The notes under the pieces are model-generated. The model saw nothing but the letters and a program-made list of their open reading frames with translations, was not told where the DNA came from and ran no database searches. Of a stretch of DNA of 64,000 nucleotides, positions 15,479-24,899 are shown piece by piece. How positions within the stretch are numbered: position 1 is the stretch's first letter; every line of letters begins with the position of its first letter. The DNA comes from an uncultured Dehalococcoidia bacterium (GTDB taxonomy: Bacteria; Chloroflexota; Dehalococcoidia; Lucifugimonadales; UBA3495), in contig CATQHB010000002.1 in NCBI GenBank assembly GCA_958295765.1, forward strand, positions 2,716,091 through 2,780,090, given 5' to 3'. The position numbers were made by a program, and so were the translations under genes.

Positions 15479-16606
15479 TTAAAGGAACCGGGGCTTTTCA
15501 AATTCGCCCTTGACGATGGGCTTGGCGTCCAGGCCCAGCCAGTCCTCCAGGACGGTGGCATAGAAGCCGCGGAAGTCCAGGTTGGGCACCAGGTCGCCCT
15601 GCTGCAAGTCCTCGGCCTTCCGGGAGGGATACTCCCCATAGAAACCGCCCTGAACCGGGTCGCCGATGACGAAGGCGGCGCCGGCGGCCCCGTGGTCGGT
15701 GCCGGAGCCGTTGTCCCGCACCCGGCGGCCAAACTCGGAAAAGAGCAGCATAATCACGTTGTCGGCGGCGTTATGCTCTTTCAGGTCGGCAAAGAAGTCG
15801 CCCACCGCCGCGGAAACGTCCGACCACAGGCCGGCGTGCATCCCCGGCTGGTTGGCGTGGGAGTCAAAGCTGCCGTAGTCGCAGTAGAAAATGCGGGTGC
15901 CCAGGTCGGCCAGGTGAATCCGGGCGATGTCCTTGAGCTTGCGGGCGATGGGGGTGTCGGCGTACTCAATGGAGGAGGAATACAGCCCCGGGGCTACCTT
16001 GAGGATGTCGGCGCCCTTCATCGCCTCCAGGCCGGTCTCGCCCAGGTATTCCATCACCATGCCGCTGCCGATGGTGGGGGTGTACATCTGGGTAAAGCGG
16101 TCCAGAATCTTGAGGCGCTGGTCCTCGTTGGAGATGCCGGTGAGCAGGCCGTAGCTGTCCAGGCTGTCCACTGCGGCCACCGGAACGCCGGCCACCGACA
16201 CGGCCCTGAACATACTCGGCCCCATGCTGACCGTGGTCACCACGTTTTCCTTATGGGGGTCAATTTCCCGGGTCGCCAGACCCAGCCAGCCCTCGGTGCC
16301 CAGCTTGTCCGGCTCGCAGGTGTGCCAGATGTCCATCGACCGGAAGTGGGAGCGGGGGGAGTCGGGATAGCCGACCCCGTGAATCACCGCCAGGTTGCCC
16401 TGGTCGAACAACTCCTGCATTACCCTCATGCTGGGATGAAAGCCCAGTTCGCTGTTGATTCGGATGATGTCCTCATCGGCAATCCCCACCGCCGGCCGGT
16501 TGTCCCGGTAAAGGGGGTCGGTGTAGGGAATGACGGTATTCATATAGTCGTTGCCACCGGAAAGCTGGAGTACCACCAAAACCGGGTCTTTCTTGTTGCT
16601 GGTCAT
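15479..16606 (-). CDS. DUF1501 domain protein
   Basis: 375 residues. The family, related in fold to sulfatases and alkaline phosphatases, is usually exported by the Tat route, but this one starts MTSNKKDPVLVVLQLSGGND without any signal peptide. Family phrases are VLVVLQLSGGNDYMNT at the start, GVGYPDSPRSHFRSMDIW, and FSEFGRRVRDNGSGTDHG near the C-terminus. I start at the ATG at 16606, since GAGGAG lies just before it and would be inside the gene if the upstream GTG were used. It follows a DUF1800 gene by about 110 bp; the two families are commonly encoded as a pair. Function unknown. Confidence 0.9.
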   Translation of the reverse strand: MTSNKKDPVLVVLQLSGGNDYMNTVIPYTDPLYRDNRPAVGIADEDIIRINSELGFHPSMRVMQELFDQGNLAVIHGVGYPDSPRSHFRSMDIWHTCEPDKLGTEGWLGLATREIDPHKENVVTTVSMGPSMFRAVSVAGVPVAAVDSLDSYGLLTGISNEDQRLKILDRFTQMYTPTIGSGMVMEYLGETGLEAMKGADILKVAPGLYSSSIEYADTPIARKLKDIARIHLADLGTRIFYCDYGSFDSHANQPGMHAGLWSDVSAAVGDFFADLKEHNAADNVIMLLFSEFGRRVRDNGSGTDHGAAGAAFVIGDPVQGGFYGEYPSRKAEDLQQGDLVPNLDFRGFYATVLEDWLGLDAKPIVKGEFEKPRFL

Positions 16607-16714
16607 ATTCAATCTCCTCACTACAGTGAACCGTTAGTAACCGTTCCGGCATTATACCGGGTTTCCACGTTTTCCAGGGACGGGTCCGGCCGGGTTAAGC
16701 CGGGTTAAACATAG

Positions 16715-18106
16715 TTAAGCATACTGGTATTCGCGGAGAGATACAACCAGTTGGAGCATCTCCCCAATCCGGTCGCCGGCGGTGGTCGCGTCGTCCCAGG
16801 TCAGCCGGCCGGTTTCCCTGGCGTGGTTCACCAGTTGCTGCCGGTTGTCGGCCTGAACTTCCAGCGGCCCCATCAAGTCCAGGCAGCTATCCACCAGTTC
16901 CTCCGGTTCCAGGTCGCCTTTGGCCCGCAGGCGGTTGATGATGGCCTGGATGCCCGGCCGGCTGGTGTCCCCTACCATGTCGGCGGAGAAGTTAATCCGC
17001 TTCATCAGGGTGCCGCTGTTAATCCACTCGGAGCCGGTGTGCCAGCCCTCCACGCTGGGCGGGTTGAGCAATTCCTGGCCCATATAGCCGGCTTCCTTGG
17101 ACAGGTTGCCGATGCCCGGCGCCGGGAACTTGTAGCCGCCGACCAGCCGCAGGGTGCCGACCAGCACCTCGGCGGGACTCTTGATTTTGGCAAAGCGGGC
17201 TTCCTTGAAAAAGTCGGACATAAAGAGAACCCGCAGCACGGCCCGCATATCGTAGCCCGATTCGGTGAAGGTACGGGCCAGCAGGTCAATCGCCGCCGGG
17301 TCCTTGGGCGGCGTTACCGACCAGGCCGGCACCTGCGGTTCCTCGGCTACAAAGAAGTTGTAGAGGTGGCGGGCGATGAACCGGGCGGTGGCCGGCTGCT
17401 GGCAAACGATGTCGATGATGTCTTCCCCGTTGAAGTTGCCGGTATGCCCCAGGAAGGTCTTTTCCCCGTCGTCATGGTCTTCCGGCAGGTACTCAAACTC
17501 CCAATCGTAGCGGCCATGGGCGTTGCGGGGAATCGAGGCGGCAATCGTCCAGCCGGTAAAGGCCCGGGAACACTCCCGCACGTCATCCTCGGTATAGTTG
17601 CCGACGCCCATACTGAACAGTTCCAGCAGTTCCCGGCCCCAGTTTTCGTTGACCGCATCGGCGTGATTGTCGCAGTTGTCCAGCCAGAAAATCATCGCCG
17701 GGTTCCGGGACAACTCCACCAGCAAATCCCGGTAGTTGCCCATACCGGTGCGCCGGAACATATCCACCTGGCTGACCATTTCGTGCCAATGGTCCAGCTT
17801 GGAGCCGCCGGTGGCAAAGACCTGGTGCCAGAAAATCACCATTTTCTCTTCCAGCACGCGCTCGGTGTTGAGCATAGCGTGGAGCCAGGCGGAGGCGCCC
17901 ATGCCCGGCGAGGTAATGGGCTTCCAGAAAGAGGGATGGTAGCGGAGGAACTCATAGCGGTCGGCGCCGGCCACGGTTTCCGGGTTCAGCAGTTCCTCAA
18001 CCGTCGCCGCATAGCCTTTAGCGGCCCGTTCCTCCAGTTCCTCCCGGGTAGCGCCAAAGCCGGCGCGGCGCATCAGGTGAGCCATTAACCCAATGTCTTC
18101 AGCCAT
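16715..18106 (-). CDS. DUF1800 domain protein
   Basis: 463 residues, helix-rich. Family marks are LMRRAGFGATREELE at the N-terminus, IFWHQVFATG, and the central ENWGRELLELFSMGVGNYTE, followed by ECSRAFTGWTI. No signal peptide. AAGGAGG lies five bases before the ATG. First gene of the DUF1800-DUF1501-NHL set; DUF1800 and DUF1501 genes are neighbours in many bacteria, including Planctomycetes and Chloroflexota, with no established role. The paralogue at 58829-60268 shares these phrases. The roughly 240 bp upstream, before the helicase stop, hold no gene I can see. Confidence 0.9.
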   Translation of the reverse strand: MAEDIGLMAHLMRRAGFGATREELEERAAKGYAATVEELLNPETVAGADRYEFLRYHPSFWKPITSPGMGASAWLHAMLNTERVLEEKMVIFWHQVFATGGSKLDHWHEMVSQVDMFRRTGMGNYRDLLVELSRNPAMIFWLDNCDNHADAVNENWGRELLELFSMGVGNYTEDDVRECSRAFTGWTIAASIPRNAHGRYDWEFEYLPEDHDDGEKTFLGHTGNFNGEDIIDIVCQQPATARFIARHLYNFFVAEEPQVPAWSVTPPKDPAAIDLLARTFTESGYDMRAVLRVLFMSDFFKEARFAKIKSPAEVLVGTLRLVGGYKFPAPGIGNLSKEAGYMGQELLNPPSVEGWHTGSEWINSGTLMKRINFSADMVGDTSRPGIQAIINRLRAKGDLEPEELVDSCLDLMGPLEVQADNRQQLVNHARETGRLTWDDATTAGDRIGEMLQLVVSLREYQYA

Positions 18107-18350
18107 ATTCCTCCTTGCGGCAGGGCCGGAAGTGGCGCAGTATCCCCACTTACTAACGGATGAGGTCTAATTTATGCGTAGCCAGTCTGGTTATGCGTAG
18201 CCGGGTCAATCCGGCAACAATTCAATAGTCGCAACAGTCGTAGCAATTATCGTAGGAACCGGGCGGGGTTGTCAATACTGGCGGCGGGGGTGCCGGGGCA
18301 ATCGTATTTTAACCGGGGCAGACTTGGCAACTGTCATTCCGGGTTTCATC

Positions 18351-21300
18351 CTAAACCAATCCGTCCGAGCAAACTATGCGAACTACCTGCGGCTCCCGGG
18401 CCGGTGGACGGTCGGAGTCGTCGGGTGGGTTGAGGCGGTAGCGTTCCCGCAACGCTTCCAAGCGGGTGCGGAGGGCTGAACCCTCCAGTTGCAATTCCCT
18501 GATTTCGCTCAGGGCATTCTCCACTTGGGGCGGTAAGTCGGCCAGGAAAATTCGGCGGAGCATCTCAACGCGCCCTACATCAGCGGGAGTTCCGGCGGCT
18601 TCCCGCAACGCGATATTGAGTTGCCGGGAGACGTAGCGGCGCGCTCGGGTGTCCCGGGGCCTTCTGGCCCGGCCCAAACGCCGTTGAAAGTCGCTCCTGA
18701 ACCGGTCGAACGCGGCCATGACCCGCTGGTTGGTGTCCTGGGGCAAAGGCTGGGCCGGAGTGTCGGGGATGCACTCAGCCGCCGCCACCAACTGGGCCGG
18801 GGTGATGGCGCGGGGTTGCCGGTCAGCCCCCACGGCATAGCAGCCGTTGACTCCCCGGGAGCCTCCTACCCCCAGCAGGACGACGGTTTCTGACGGCCCC
18901 GGATCGTCGAAAGGCGAAGGAATTGACGCCAGGGTTGACGGCGACAGCAGAGGCGCCTGCGCCCCTTCAATGGCTAAGGGGTTTTGCACGTAGCGGTCAT
19001 TGGCCGCCTCAGACCCACCCGACTGCCCTTGCCCCGACTGCCCTTGCAATGCCGAGCGTATCCCGTCGGGCAACTCCGTGATGGTTCGCCACAACTCCGG
19101 GTCCCTTTCCTGAATACGCTGCAATAGGGCCACGGCGCGCTGGCTTGCCGCCACTTCGTCCAGCCGGTCATCCTCCGGTATTTGCTTGCCGATGTAAGTG
19201 CGGTACATCGCGTCTATGTTGAGATGTTCCGCCTCGGACAACAGCTTGCTGTCCAGGCCAATCAGGTCGTGGAAAGACTGGATGCGGTGGTGCAGCCGCT
19301 CGGTCAGGGACAGCCCGGCGTCAACCGCCACGTCGGGCCACATATTGTGCAGGTTGATAACGGCGTGTTCCGTTCCAATCCGGTCCACCCGCCCGAAACG
19401 TTGGATGAGTCGGACCGGGTTCCAGTGCAGGTCGTAGTTCAGCACCCGGGCGCAGTCCTGGAGGTTCTGCCCCTCGGAAACGATGTCCGTAGCCAGCAGC
19501 ACGTTTATTTCCGGGCCGGGGAGCTTCTCGTTGGGCGACCGGTTCCATTTAGGGGAAAACTGCTGGATGATGTTCTCCGCCTGCTGGCGGACGCTGCCGG
19601 TCAGCCGGGCCATGCCGGGGTCTTTGCCACCAGGGTTCAGTTGCTGATACAGATATTCTACGGTGGTTTCGGCCTCGGAGAAAATGAGCAGCTTGCCGTC
19701 CTTCACCTCCGGCTGTTCCAGAAATTTGCGCAGGGTTTGGAGCTTGTCGTCATCCTCCGGCGTGATGCCGGCTACCCGGGACCGGATGCCGCTCAAAACC
19801 GCAAAGTCCTCGTCCAGGTCTGCGGCCCACTTGTCGGTGTCGAAGTCGGCGACATCGTGAACCAGCTTGGCGTTCTTACTGCCAAGTTCCCGCCGCCGTT
19901 CCTCCTCCTGGGTCAGGACTTCCAGCAAATCATCGGCATCAAAGGACTGGCCCGACAGCATCCGGGCCGCCGTATCGCCGATGGGCACGTAGCCGGCATC
20001 CAGCGCGGCCCGGAAATTCCGGTTGCTCTGCATCAGCGAGTTCAGCGTAGAGCGGAAGGCTTCGATGCTGGACTCCAGCCGCTTGAGCAGCAGCACGGCC
20101 ATCAGCGCGGCGATGCGCCCGGCGGCCCGGAAAACGTCCCGGTATTCGGGTTTGTCCCTGGCCTCAGGTTTGATGTAGTCGGTGGCCCGATACCGAACCC
20201 CCTGGTGCCGGGCCAGCAGGGTCTCCAGCTCATCCAGGGAACCGGCCTTGGCATAAACCCGGTCCAGTTGGTAGGCCACGTTGTCCAGCGACGGTTCGGG
20301 AAAGCGTACCGGCTGCCCGCCGACCAGGGCGGTATCGCCGTAGATGTCCCGTATGTCCTTGCGGCGGCGGCGGATGAACACCGGCGCCAGCGCCTGCTCA
20401 ATGTCCGCCTTGGGAACCGGGGGCGGGGCCGGCGGCAGCGGCGGGGCGGTCTTGGCGCGGCTTCCCTGCCAGGCATCGAACTCGGCCTTGTAATTCTCAA
20501 AGTCGGCCCGGTGCTGCTGCCAGCGTTGGGCGTTGTTGAAATACGCTTCCAGGCTGACCGGTTCCAGATTCAGGCCGTGTTCCGTGTCATCCAGGAACAG
20601 GGTCAACTGGCGGTAAATGTCCATCGGCCCCAGGTTCTGCGGCGTGGCGCTGAGCAGCACCACCTTGTGGTCGCCGGACTCCAGGTAGTTCCGCAGGCCC
20701 CGGGAACGCTGGTTGACGTTGCGGAAGTTGTGGGCTTCGTCCACCAGCACCGGCCCCCGGTGGGGGTACTCCCGTTCCAGAATGATGCCCCGCTCCGGGC
20801 GGTCCCCGGCTACGTACCGGCCCAGTTCCTCATCGAACTCCGGGGCCGGGGGCGCGGCGATGACGCTGTGGGAAACGACCGCCGCCCCCAGCCCAAAGCG
20901 TTCGTTGAACGCCTGCCACATGGGTTTCAACCCGGCCGGGCAGAGAATCAGCGGCGGGCCGTCATTGGGGTAGCTGACCCGCAACTGGCGCAGCAGTTCC
21001 GCCCCGACGAAGGTCTTGCCCAGGCCCACCACGTCGCCGATGTAGCAGCCGCCGTGTGCCTCAATCATCCCCAGGCCCTGCCGCACCGCGTCCAGTTGGA
21101 AATTCGCCAACTCCCCGGTTGGTTGGGGCAGCAACTCGGCAGCCGGCACGTCGGCGTAATACAGTTCGTAGAGGGCTTTCAGATAGACGTGATACGGCGG
21201 GGTTTGGGCCAGCGCCCAGGAGCGGGACAACTCCTGCGCCAGGGTCTGGCTGATGTCCTGAGAGTCGGCCCACAGCGCGTCGAACCACTCCCGCAGGGCC

Positions 21301-21863
21301 GCCATCTCCCCGTCGCCGGTTACCCGGACGTTCAACTCGGTGTTGCCGGTGAACCCGGCCAGGGTCAGGTTGGAGGAGCCGACCACCGCCGCGCCCGGTT
21401 CGGCGTGATTGTCATACCAGCACAGGTACGCTTTGGCGTGGAGCGGGCTGCGCAGGTAGGCCCGCACCTCCACCCGTTCCGAGGCCACCAGGTCCCGCAG
21501 CAGGGACACGGCCCGCTGGGAATCGGCGGTTTGGGGCAGCGCGGCCACCCCGTTGGCGATGTGGTTCACCGACTCCTGGGCCAGATTTTCCCGCTGGCGG
21601 CGCGGGATGATGCTGTCGGCCTCCAACTGCGCCTGCAACGCCTGGGACTGCTGCAACCCCAACGCCACCGATTCCAAGGTAGGCCGGTCGGCGCGGCCCA
21701 CCAGGATGCGGACTTTATCCAGACGGGCCAGGCTGTCGGCCACCGCCGCAAAGCCGGACATAAAAAAGTAGCCCACGGCAATGTCGGCCCGGGCCGAACT
21801 GTCCAGCATCTCCTTAAGCCGGGTCAGCAGGTCCGGGTCAGTGGTGGCGTGGAGGATGGTCAT
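18351..21863 (-). CDS. Phospholipase D-like nuclease fused to SNF2-type helicase
   Basis: About 1170 residues. N-terminal PLD-like domain: LHAK at 141-144 and GSSNLTLAGF at 162-171 give one HxK...N motif, as in PLD-family nucleases. The superfamily 2 helicase core follows: Walker A GDVVGLGKTF (276-285), DEAH box VLVDEAHNF (372-380), SATP (405-408), and motif VI QRFGRVDRIG near residue 820. Such fusions belong to the DNA-translocating nucleases of defence systems; DISARM has the same activities on separate proteins. A TTG at 21872 is also in frame, but ATG 21863 matches the remnant at 23751. It is the last gene of the island, 10 bases after the preceding stop. It probably cleaves or unwinds unmethylated foreign DNA, by inference. 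Confidence 0.9.
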   Translation of the reverse strand: MTILHATTDPDLLTRLKEMLDSSARADIAVGYFFMSGFAAVADSLARLDKVRILVGRADRPTLESVALGLQQSQALQAQLEADSIIPRRQRENLAQESVNHIANGVAALPQTADSQRAVSLLRDLVASERVEVRAYLRSPLHAKAYLCWYDNHAEPGAAVVGSSNLTLAGFTGNTELNVRVTGDGEMAALREWFDALWADSQDISQTLAQELSRSWALAQTPPYHVYLKALYELYYADVPAAELLPQPTGELANFQLDAVRQGLGMIEAHGGCYIGDVVGLGKTFVGAELLRQLRVSYPNDGPPLILCPAGLKPMWQAFNERFGLGAAVVSHSVIAAPPAPEFDEELGRYVAGDRPERGIILEREYPHRGPVLVDEAHNFRNVNQRSRGLRNYLESGDHKVVLLSATPQNLGPMDIYRQLTLFLDDTEHGLNLEPVSLEAYFNNAQRWQQHRADFENYKAEFDAWQGSRAKTAPPLPPAPPPVPKADIEQALAPVFIRRRRKDIRDIYGDTALVGGQPVRFPEPSLDNVAYQLDRVYAKAGSLDELETLLARHQGVRYRATDYIKPEARDKPEYRDVFRAAGRIAALMAVLLLKRLESSIEAFRSTLNSLMQSNRNFRAALDAGYVPIGDTAARMLSGQSFDADDLLEVLTQEEERRRELGSKNAKLVHDVADFDTDKWAADLDEDFAVLSGIRSRVAGITPEDDDKLQTLRKFLEQPEVKDGKLLIFSEAETTVEYLYQQLNPGGKDPGMARLTGSVRQQAENIIQQFSPKWNRSPNEKLPGPEINVLLATDIVSEGQNLQDCARVLNYDLHWNPVRLIQRFGRVDRIGTEHAVINLHNMWPDVAVDAGLSLTERLHHRIQSFHDLIGLDSKLLSEAEHLNIDAMYRTYIGKQIPEDDRLDEVAASQRAVALLQRIQERDPELWRTITELPDGIRSALQGQSGQGQSGGSEAANDRYVQNPLAIEGAQAPLLSPSTLASIPSPFDDPGPSETVVLLGVGGSRGVNGCYAVGADRQPRAITPAQLVAAAECIPDTPAQPLPQDTNQRVMAAFDRFRSDFQRRLGRARRPRDTRARRYVSRQLNIALREAAGTPADVGRVEMLRRIFLADLPPQVENALSEIRELQLEGSALRTRLEALRERYRLNPPDDSDRPPAREPQVVRIVCSDGLV

Positions 21864-21873
21864 GGAGGGCAAC

Positions 21874-23085
21874 TCACCACGGACGGAGGCTAATCAAGTT
21901 GTAGGTGAAGCTCTCTTCTCCGGTGGATTGATTTACCTGTAAGTTTGGCTGAACTGTGATCCGGTAATGAGAACCCAATGTTATGGGACCTACTCGAAAG
22001 TAAACGTCCCTCGTAGCCAGCACGGTAAAACGTTTATTAGAACCTGCTTGCACGAATCCGAAGCGCAATCTACGGATGTTCTCTGAGATGTTTCCGGACG
22101 AGAATCTTCCTTCAAGCGACAAAGGTTCTTGAAGGTTTCTACTTACTGTTGTTAGCTTTTCTTTAATGCTTTTTGCGATCATTGGAGTTATGTTGAATTG
22201 CTGCCGTCGCTCCCAATCCCGAGCTGGGGTCCAGGATAGCGAGGCCGTCCAGGACGAAGCTTCAATGATAGAGAGGAAATTATTGTAGTTCGCCGCTACT
22301 CGGGCGTTCAAAATACTCAAGGGGGCATCTAATTCCGCGAATCCGTCGCCAACCTCAAGAAGAGTGAACAATCCCTCAAGGCTACTCCGTGTCAAAGATT
22401 CGTCTGCGGAAAGATCCTCTCGCACAGTTTCGAACCTTAGCCCCAGCGAACCCGGATATGTGCCCACCAGGGATAAGCGGGTCAGAGCTTTCACAGGGTT
22501 TGGTATTCGTCCCTTTAGTGAAATGCCCTCCCCTAATGCAGCTTGGCCGGTGGAGTCAATAAGCCTTTGGATATTGCCAACAACTTGACTAACAAAATCC
22601 GCTGCAAATCCTCCATCCCGACCTTGCCCAGAGCTTTCAATTCTAACGTCTAAAACGTGCGCCCCTTCCCTGGTCACGAGGCCACTAATCTCATCCGGTA
22701 TCGGGATGTTGAGCCTTGCCTCTGGACGCGGTCGCGCATCATCCGGCAAAGCGGCGGCATCAGTCTGAACTGTCCGGATAATTGAGTCGGTGTATAAGTC
22801 CTTGTCAATTACAAACAGGCTTCCGTCTTCAGGTTGCTGTAACCCTTCAAGTGACGGAATCTCCCCAGAGAGAATTTGGCGGAGCCTCGACTCGCTGAGT
22901 GGCAAATAGATCCACCTTTCGGTCGAATCGTCGGAATCGCTCCACCAAGCCAGATACAACTGCCCTGCCTGCCTTTTTTGGAGCAACAAGCGAGGCCCAT
23001 CATAGTATTCAAGCACTCTTTCAAAAGAGAAGGCGCTCAAGAATGAGTTTGGCAGTTCCGTTCCTTCTATTGTTGGCAGCATCAC
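21874..23085 (-). CDS. Protein of unknown function, 403 residues (possibly DUF6575-like)
   Basis: No signal peptide or membrane segment. The N-terminus has the pattern FERVLEYYDGPRLLLQK...GQLYLAWWSD...RWIYLPLSESRL, which reminds me of the uncharacterised DUF6575 family; this is from memory and tentative. The rest is mixed alpha/beta without a recognisable catalytic motif. GC content is visibly lower than in the flanking helicase and methylase genes. It is preceded by a 141-residue gene ending 28 bp upstream; the pair appears to have been inserted between the 379-residue gene and the helicase, because a duplicate of the helicase start remains on the other side. It may be a separate defence or toxin unit, or an add-on to the island. 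Confidence 0.7.
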   Translation of the reverse strand: MMLPTIEGTELPNSFLSAFSFERVLEYYDGPRLLLQKRQAGQLYLAWWSDSDDSTERWIYLPLSESRLRQILSGEIPSLEGLQQPEDGSLFVIDKDLYTDSIIRTVQTDAAALPDDARPRPEARLNIPIPDEISGLVTREGAHVLDVRIESSGQGRDGGFAADFVSQVVGNIQRLIDSTGQAALGEGISLKGRIPNPVKALTRLSLVGTYPGSLGLRFETVREDLSADESLTRSSLEGLFTLLEVGDGFAELDAPLSILNARVAANYNNFLSIIEASSWTASLSWTPARDWERRQQFNITPMIAKSIKEKLTTVSRNLQEPLSLEGRFSSGNISENIRRLRFGFVQAGSNKRFTVLATRDVYFRVGPITLGSHYRITVQPNLQVNQSTGEESFTYNLISLRPW

Positions 23086-23113
23086 TAGGACATCTTATGT
23101 TGCTTTGTTGTTT

Positions 23114-23539
23114 CTACAGGGTTCTCACAAATCGAGCAGAACCGATGGGATCGAAGTCTCGAGATTTCCACCAAGTGTTGTGAGAGCCTGATTGTCCGCC
23201 AGTTCGAAGTACTTTCCCCGCAGGCGGCGTAAGGGTTATGCTCGCTATTTTATCCCCAATCTTGGGGTATTGGGCGGCGCATCGAAGCGCATGATTTATA
23301 TTTGAATAAACTGAAAGCCCCATCGTTTCGCATAGGGTTCTCTTCCCTTGCTCGATTGCCTTCTCGGCCTGACTTCGGTTTTGTTGATACGCTGGAACAA
23401 AATCCCTTGATTCAGGCGGGTCGGTTTTGACGATTCGATAATAGGTTCCGTTGGCGGGAGAAGCCGGTTCGGGAGGACAATCTTCCGGGAAATCCGCAGG
23501 CCAAGTGTAAGAAACCAATGAGTTCACCAGTCTCCCCAT
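23114..23539 (-). CDS. Small protein of unknown function, first gene of an inserted pair
   Basis: 141 residues, mixed composition with several Trp and Cys, no signal peptide. I do not recognise it. Segments such as YRIVKTDPPESRDFVP and GHNTWWKSRDF-like repeats of SRDF appear twice, near residue 45 and near the C-terminus. The ATG at 23539 lies only about 5 bases after the predicted transcription start; a GTG at 23527 has GGGGAG in front and may be the true start. It has its own promoter with TATAAT and an extended TG, and it is low in GC. It is most likely co-transcribed with the 403-residue gene. Confidence 0.6.
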   Translation of the reverse strand: MGRLVNSLVSYTWPADFPEDCPPEPASPANGTYYRIVKTDPPESRDFVPAYQQNRSQAEKAIEQGKRTLCETMGLSVYSNINHALRCAAQYPKIGDKIASITLTPPAGKVLRTGGQSGSHNTWWKSRDFDPIGSARFVRTL

Positions 23540-23550
23540 TATTCGATGGC

Positions 23551-23556
23551 ATTATA
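23551..23556 (-). promoter_or_regulatory. -10 element (extended) of the inserted two-gene unit
   Basis: On the minus strand TGTGATATAAT: a consensus TATAAT with TG one base upstream. A weak TTGTAG lies 19 bp further up. It shows that the inserted pair can be expressed without the island's own promoter. Confidence 0.6.
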
Positions 23557-23711
23557 TCACACTCACCCCGCCGGCCTACAACTCATAAACCCCGTAGCGG
23601 TCTCTGTAGCGGCGGCGAGGCTGTTGAACCAACGACCCGAAGGACTGCGCTCCCGGTCGTCAACATATTCTCTAGCCTCAATCACCCCTGGACAGCAACA
23701 GATAAGTTACT

Positions 23712-23751
23712 ACCGGTCAAGCGGGTCGGTGGTGGCGTGGAGGATGGTCAT
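23712..23751 (-). pseudogene. Remnant of the helicase gene start
   Basis: On the minus strand ATGACCATCCTCCACGCCAC followed by CACCGACCCG encodes MTILHATTDP, identical to the first ten residues of the helicase that now begins at 21863, then diverges and meets TAG three codons later. Its ATG overlaps the TGA of the 379-residue gene (ATGA), the typical junction of coupled genes. I read it as the original junction, left behind when two genes were inserted. Confidence 0.75.
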
Positions 23752-24887
23752 GGCGCCTCACCTATCACCACGAAATTGTGGGGGTTCTTTAGAATGTACC
23801 TTCGGCCTTCCCGATGGATCTCACCATTTACACTAATCGCAATGCCATCATTGAAAGCGTTCCACACTTCCTCCTTGTATCCGATACTGAATTGGACGTG
23901 CAACGGAATTGGGCGACCGTCAAGCTCGTAAATCACCACAGAACGACCATCGAACAATTCCTTTTCTTCCCGGTACAGATGGACTATCTCCCCCGTTACG
24001 TGGGCATCGAGAAATGGGCTTTTTTGGCGTAATAGCTGCGCTCCCGCGCTGAATATGTCGGCGGCGCTCTCAGAAAATGCAAAATCACCGCTGGGGGCAT
24101 CAGCGGGGCGCACGCCGGCCCAGGCCAGGCTGACGTTAACACCATGTCCGTGCTGGGACAGCGCCGCCACTGCGTCATAGAGATTGGCGCTGACCGCACG
24201 AGGAGACATTTCCTCAAGAACCTCCTCAACTTTCCTTCCAGCCAATACCGCATCCGCCGTCATGCTGGCTTCGTGCAAACCCTCATTCAGCGCAATTGTG
24301 GCCCGGCGGGGGAAGGGCGGTTTGACCGGATCCCACATATCCAGTTGTACCTCATATCCGGCAGGCACCTGAGAATGTAAGGTCAGTTCCGGCCCAACTT
24401 CATACCCAGGCAACGGACGAACCCCTCGCAAGTAGTCGTTGACTTCTCCACTGGCGCGCCCGCGATACACCGGCAGGCCCGGACGCTCGGCGGCGCGCGC
24501 CGCGGCCGTCAACAAGTCCCGGGCTCGGGTCAGAAATTCCACGCTTTCACCCAACGTCCAGCCGGACCGACCGACGCCGTTCAGCGATCGCAGGCGAATG
24601 ACATCGGCCCCGGCCCCAATCAGGTCATAATAGACTTCAAGCTGAGAACGCTCTTCCATTACCGCCAGGGCCGCCACGGCCTCGGCAATCCGCACCCCGT
24701 AGGTATCCGACTGTTCCCGCAGGGGCATCAGGATTTCCCGTACCGCCTCCCCGGCCGAGTTTGACCACACCAGAATTCGGTCTCGCCAGGTCTGCTCCTG
24801 AACCCAGCCCTGGGCCTCCAAGTAGGCGCGCAGCATCACCGGGGAAACCCGGTGCAAAGCATCCGCATCTCTGACTTGTACGTCCAT
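23748..24887 (-). CDS. Unknown protein of the defence-like island, 379 residues
   Basis: Soluble, no signal peptide, acidic overall. The N-terminus (SPVMLRAYLEAQGWVQEQTW) looks like a small helical recognition domain; the rest is alpha/beta with no catalytic motif I can name. The phrases AVMEERSQLEVYYDLIGAGAD and YRGRASGEVNDYL stand out but I know no family for them. GGGGAGG precedes the ATG, and the gene starts 12 bp after the DUF4365 stop, so the two are surely co-transcribed and probably act together. Its stop overlaps the helicase-start remnant, which shows it was once directly followed by the helicase. Confidence 0.75.
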   Translation of the reverse strand: MDVQVRDADALHRVSPVMLRAYLEAQGWVQEQTWRDRILVWSNSAGEAVREILMPLREQSDTYGVRIAEAVAALAVMEERSQLEVYYDLIGAGADVIRLRSLNGVGRSGWTLGESVEFLTRARDLLTAAARAAERPGLPVYRGRASGEVNDYLRGVRPLPGYEVGPELTLHSQVPAGYEVQLDMWDPVKPPFPRRATIALNEGLHEASMTADAVLAGRKVEEVLEEMSPRAVSANLYDAVAALSQHGHGVNVSLAWAGVRPADAPSGDFAFSESAADIFSAGAQLLRQKSPFLDAHVTGEIVHLYREEKELFDGRSVVIYELDGRPIPLHVQFSIGYKEEVWNAFNDGIAISVNGEIHREGRRYILKNPHNFVVIGEAP

Positions 24888-24899
24888 AGCAAACCTCCC

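Noticed and set aside
19182-21893. A 903-codon open frame on the plus strand opposite the helicase gene
   Set aside because: Long antisense frames are common in GC-rich genes; the protein has no family match, while the minus strand has clear helicase and PLD motifs.
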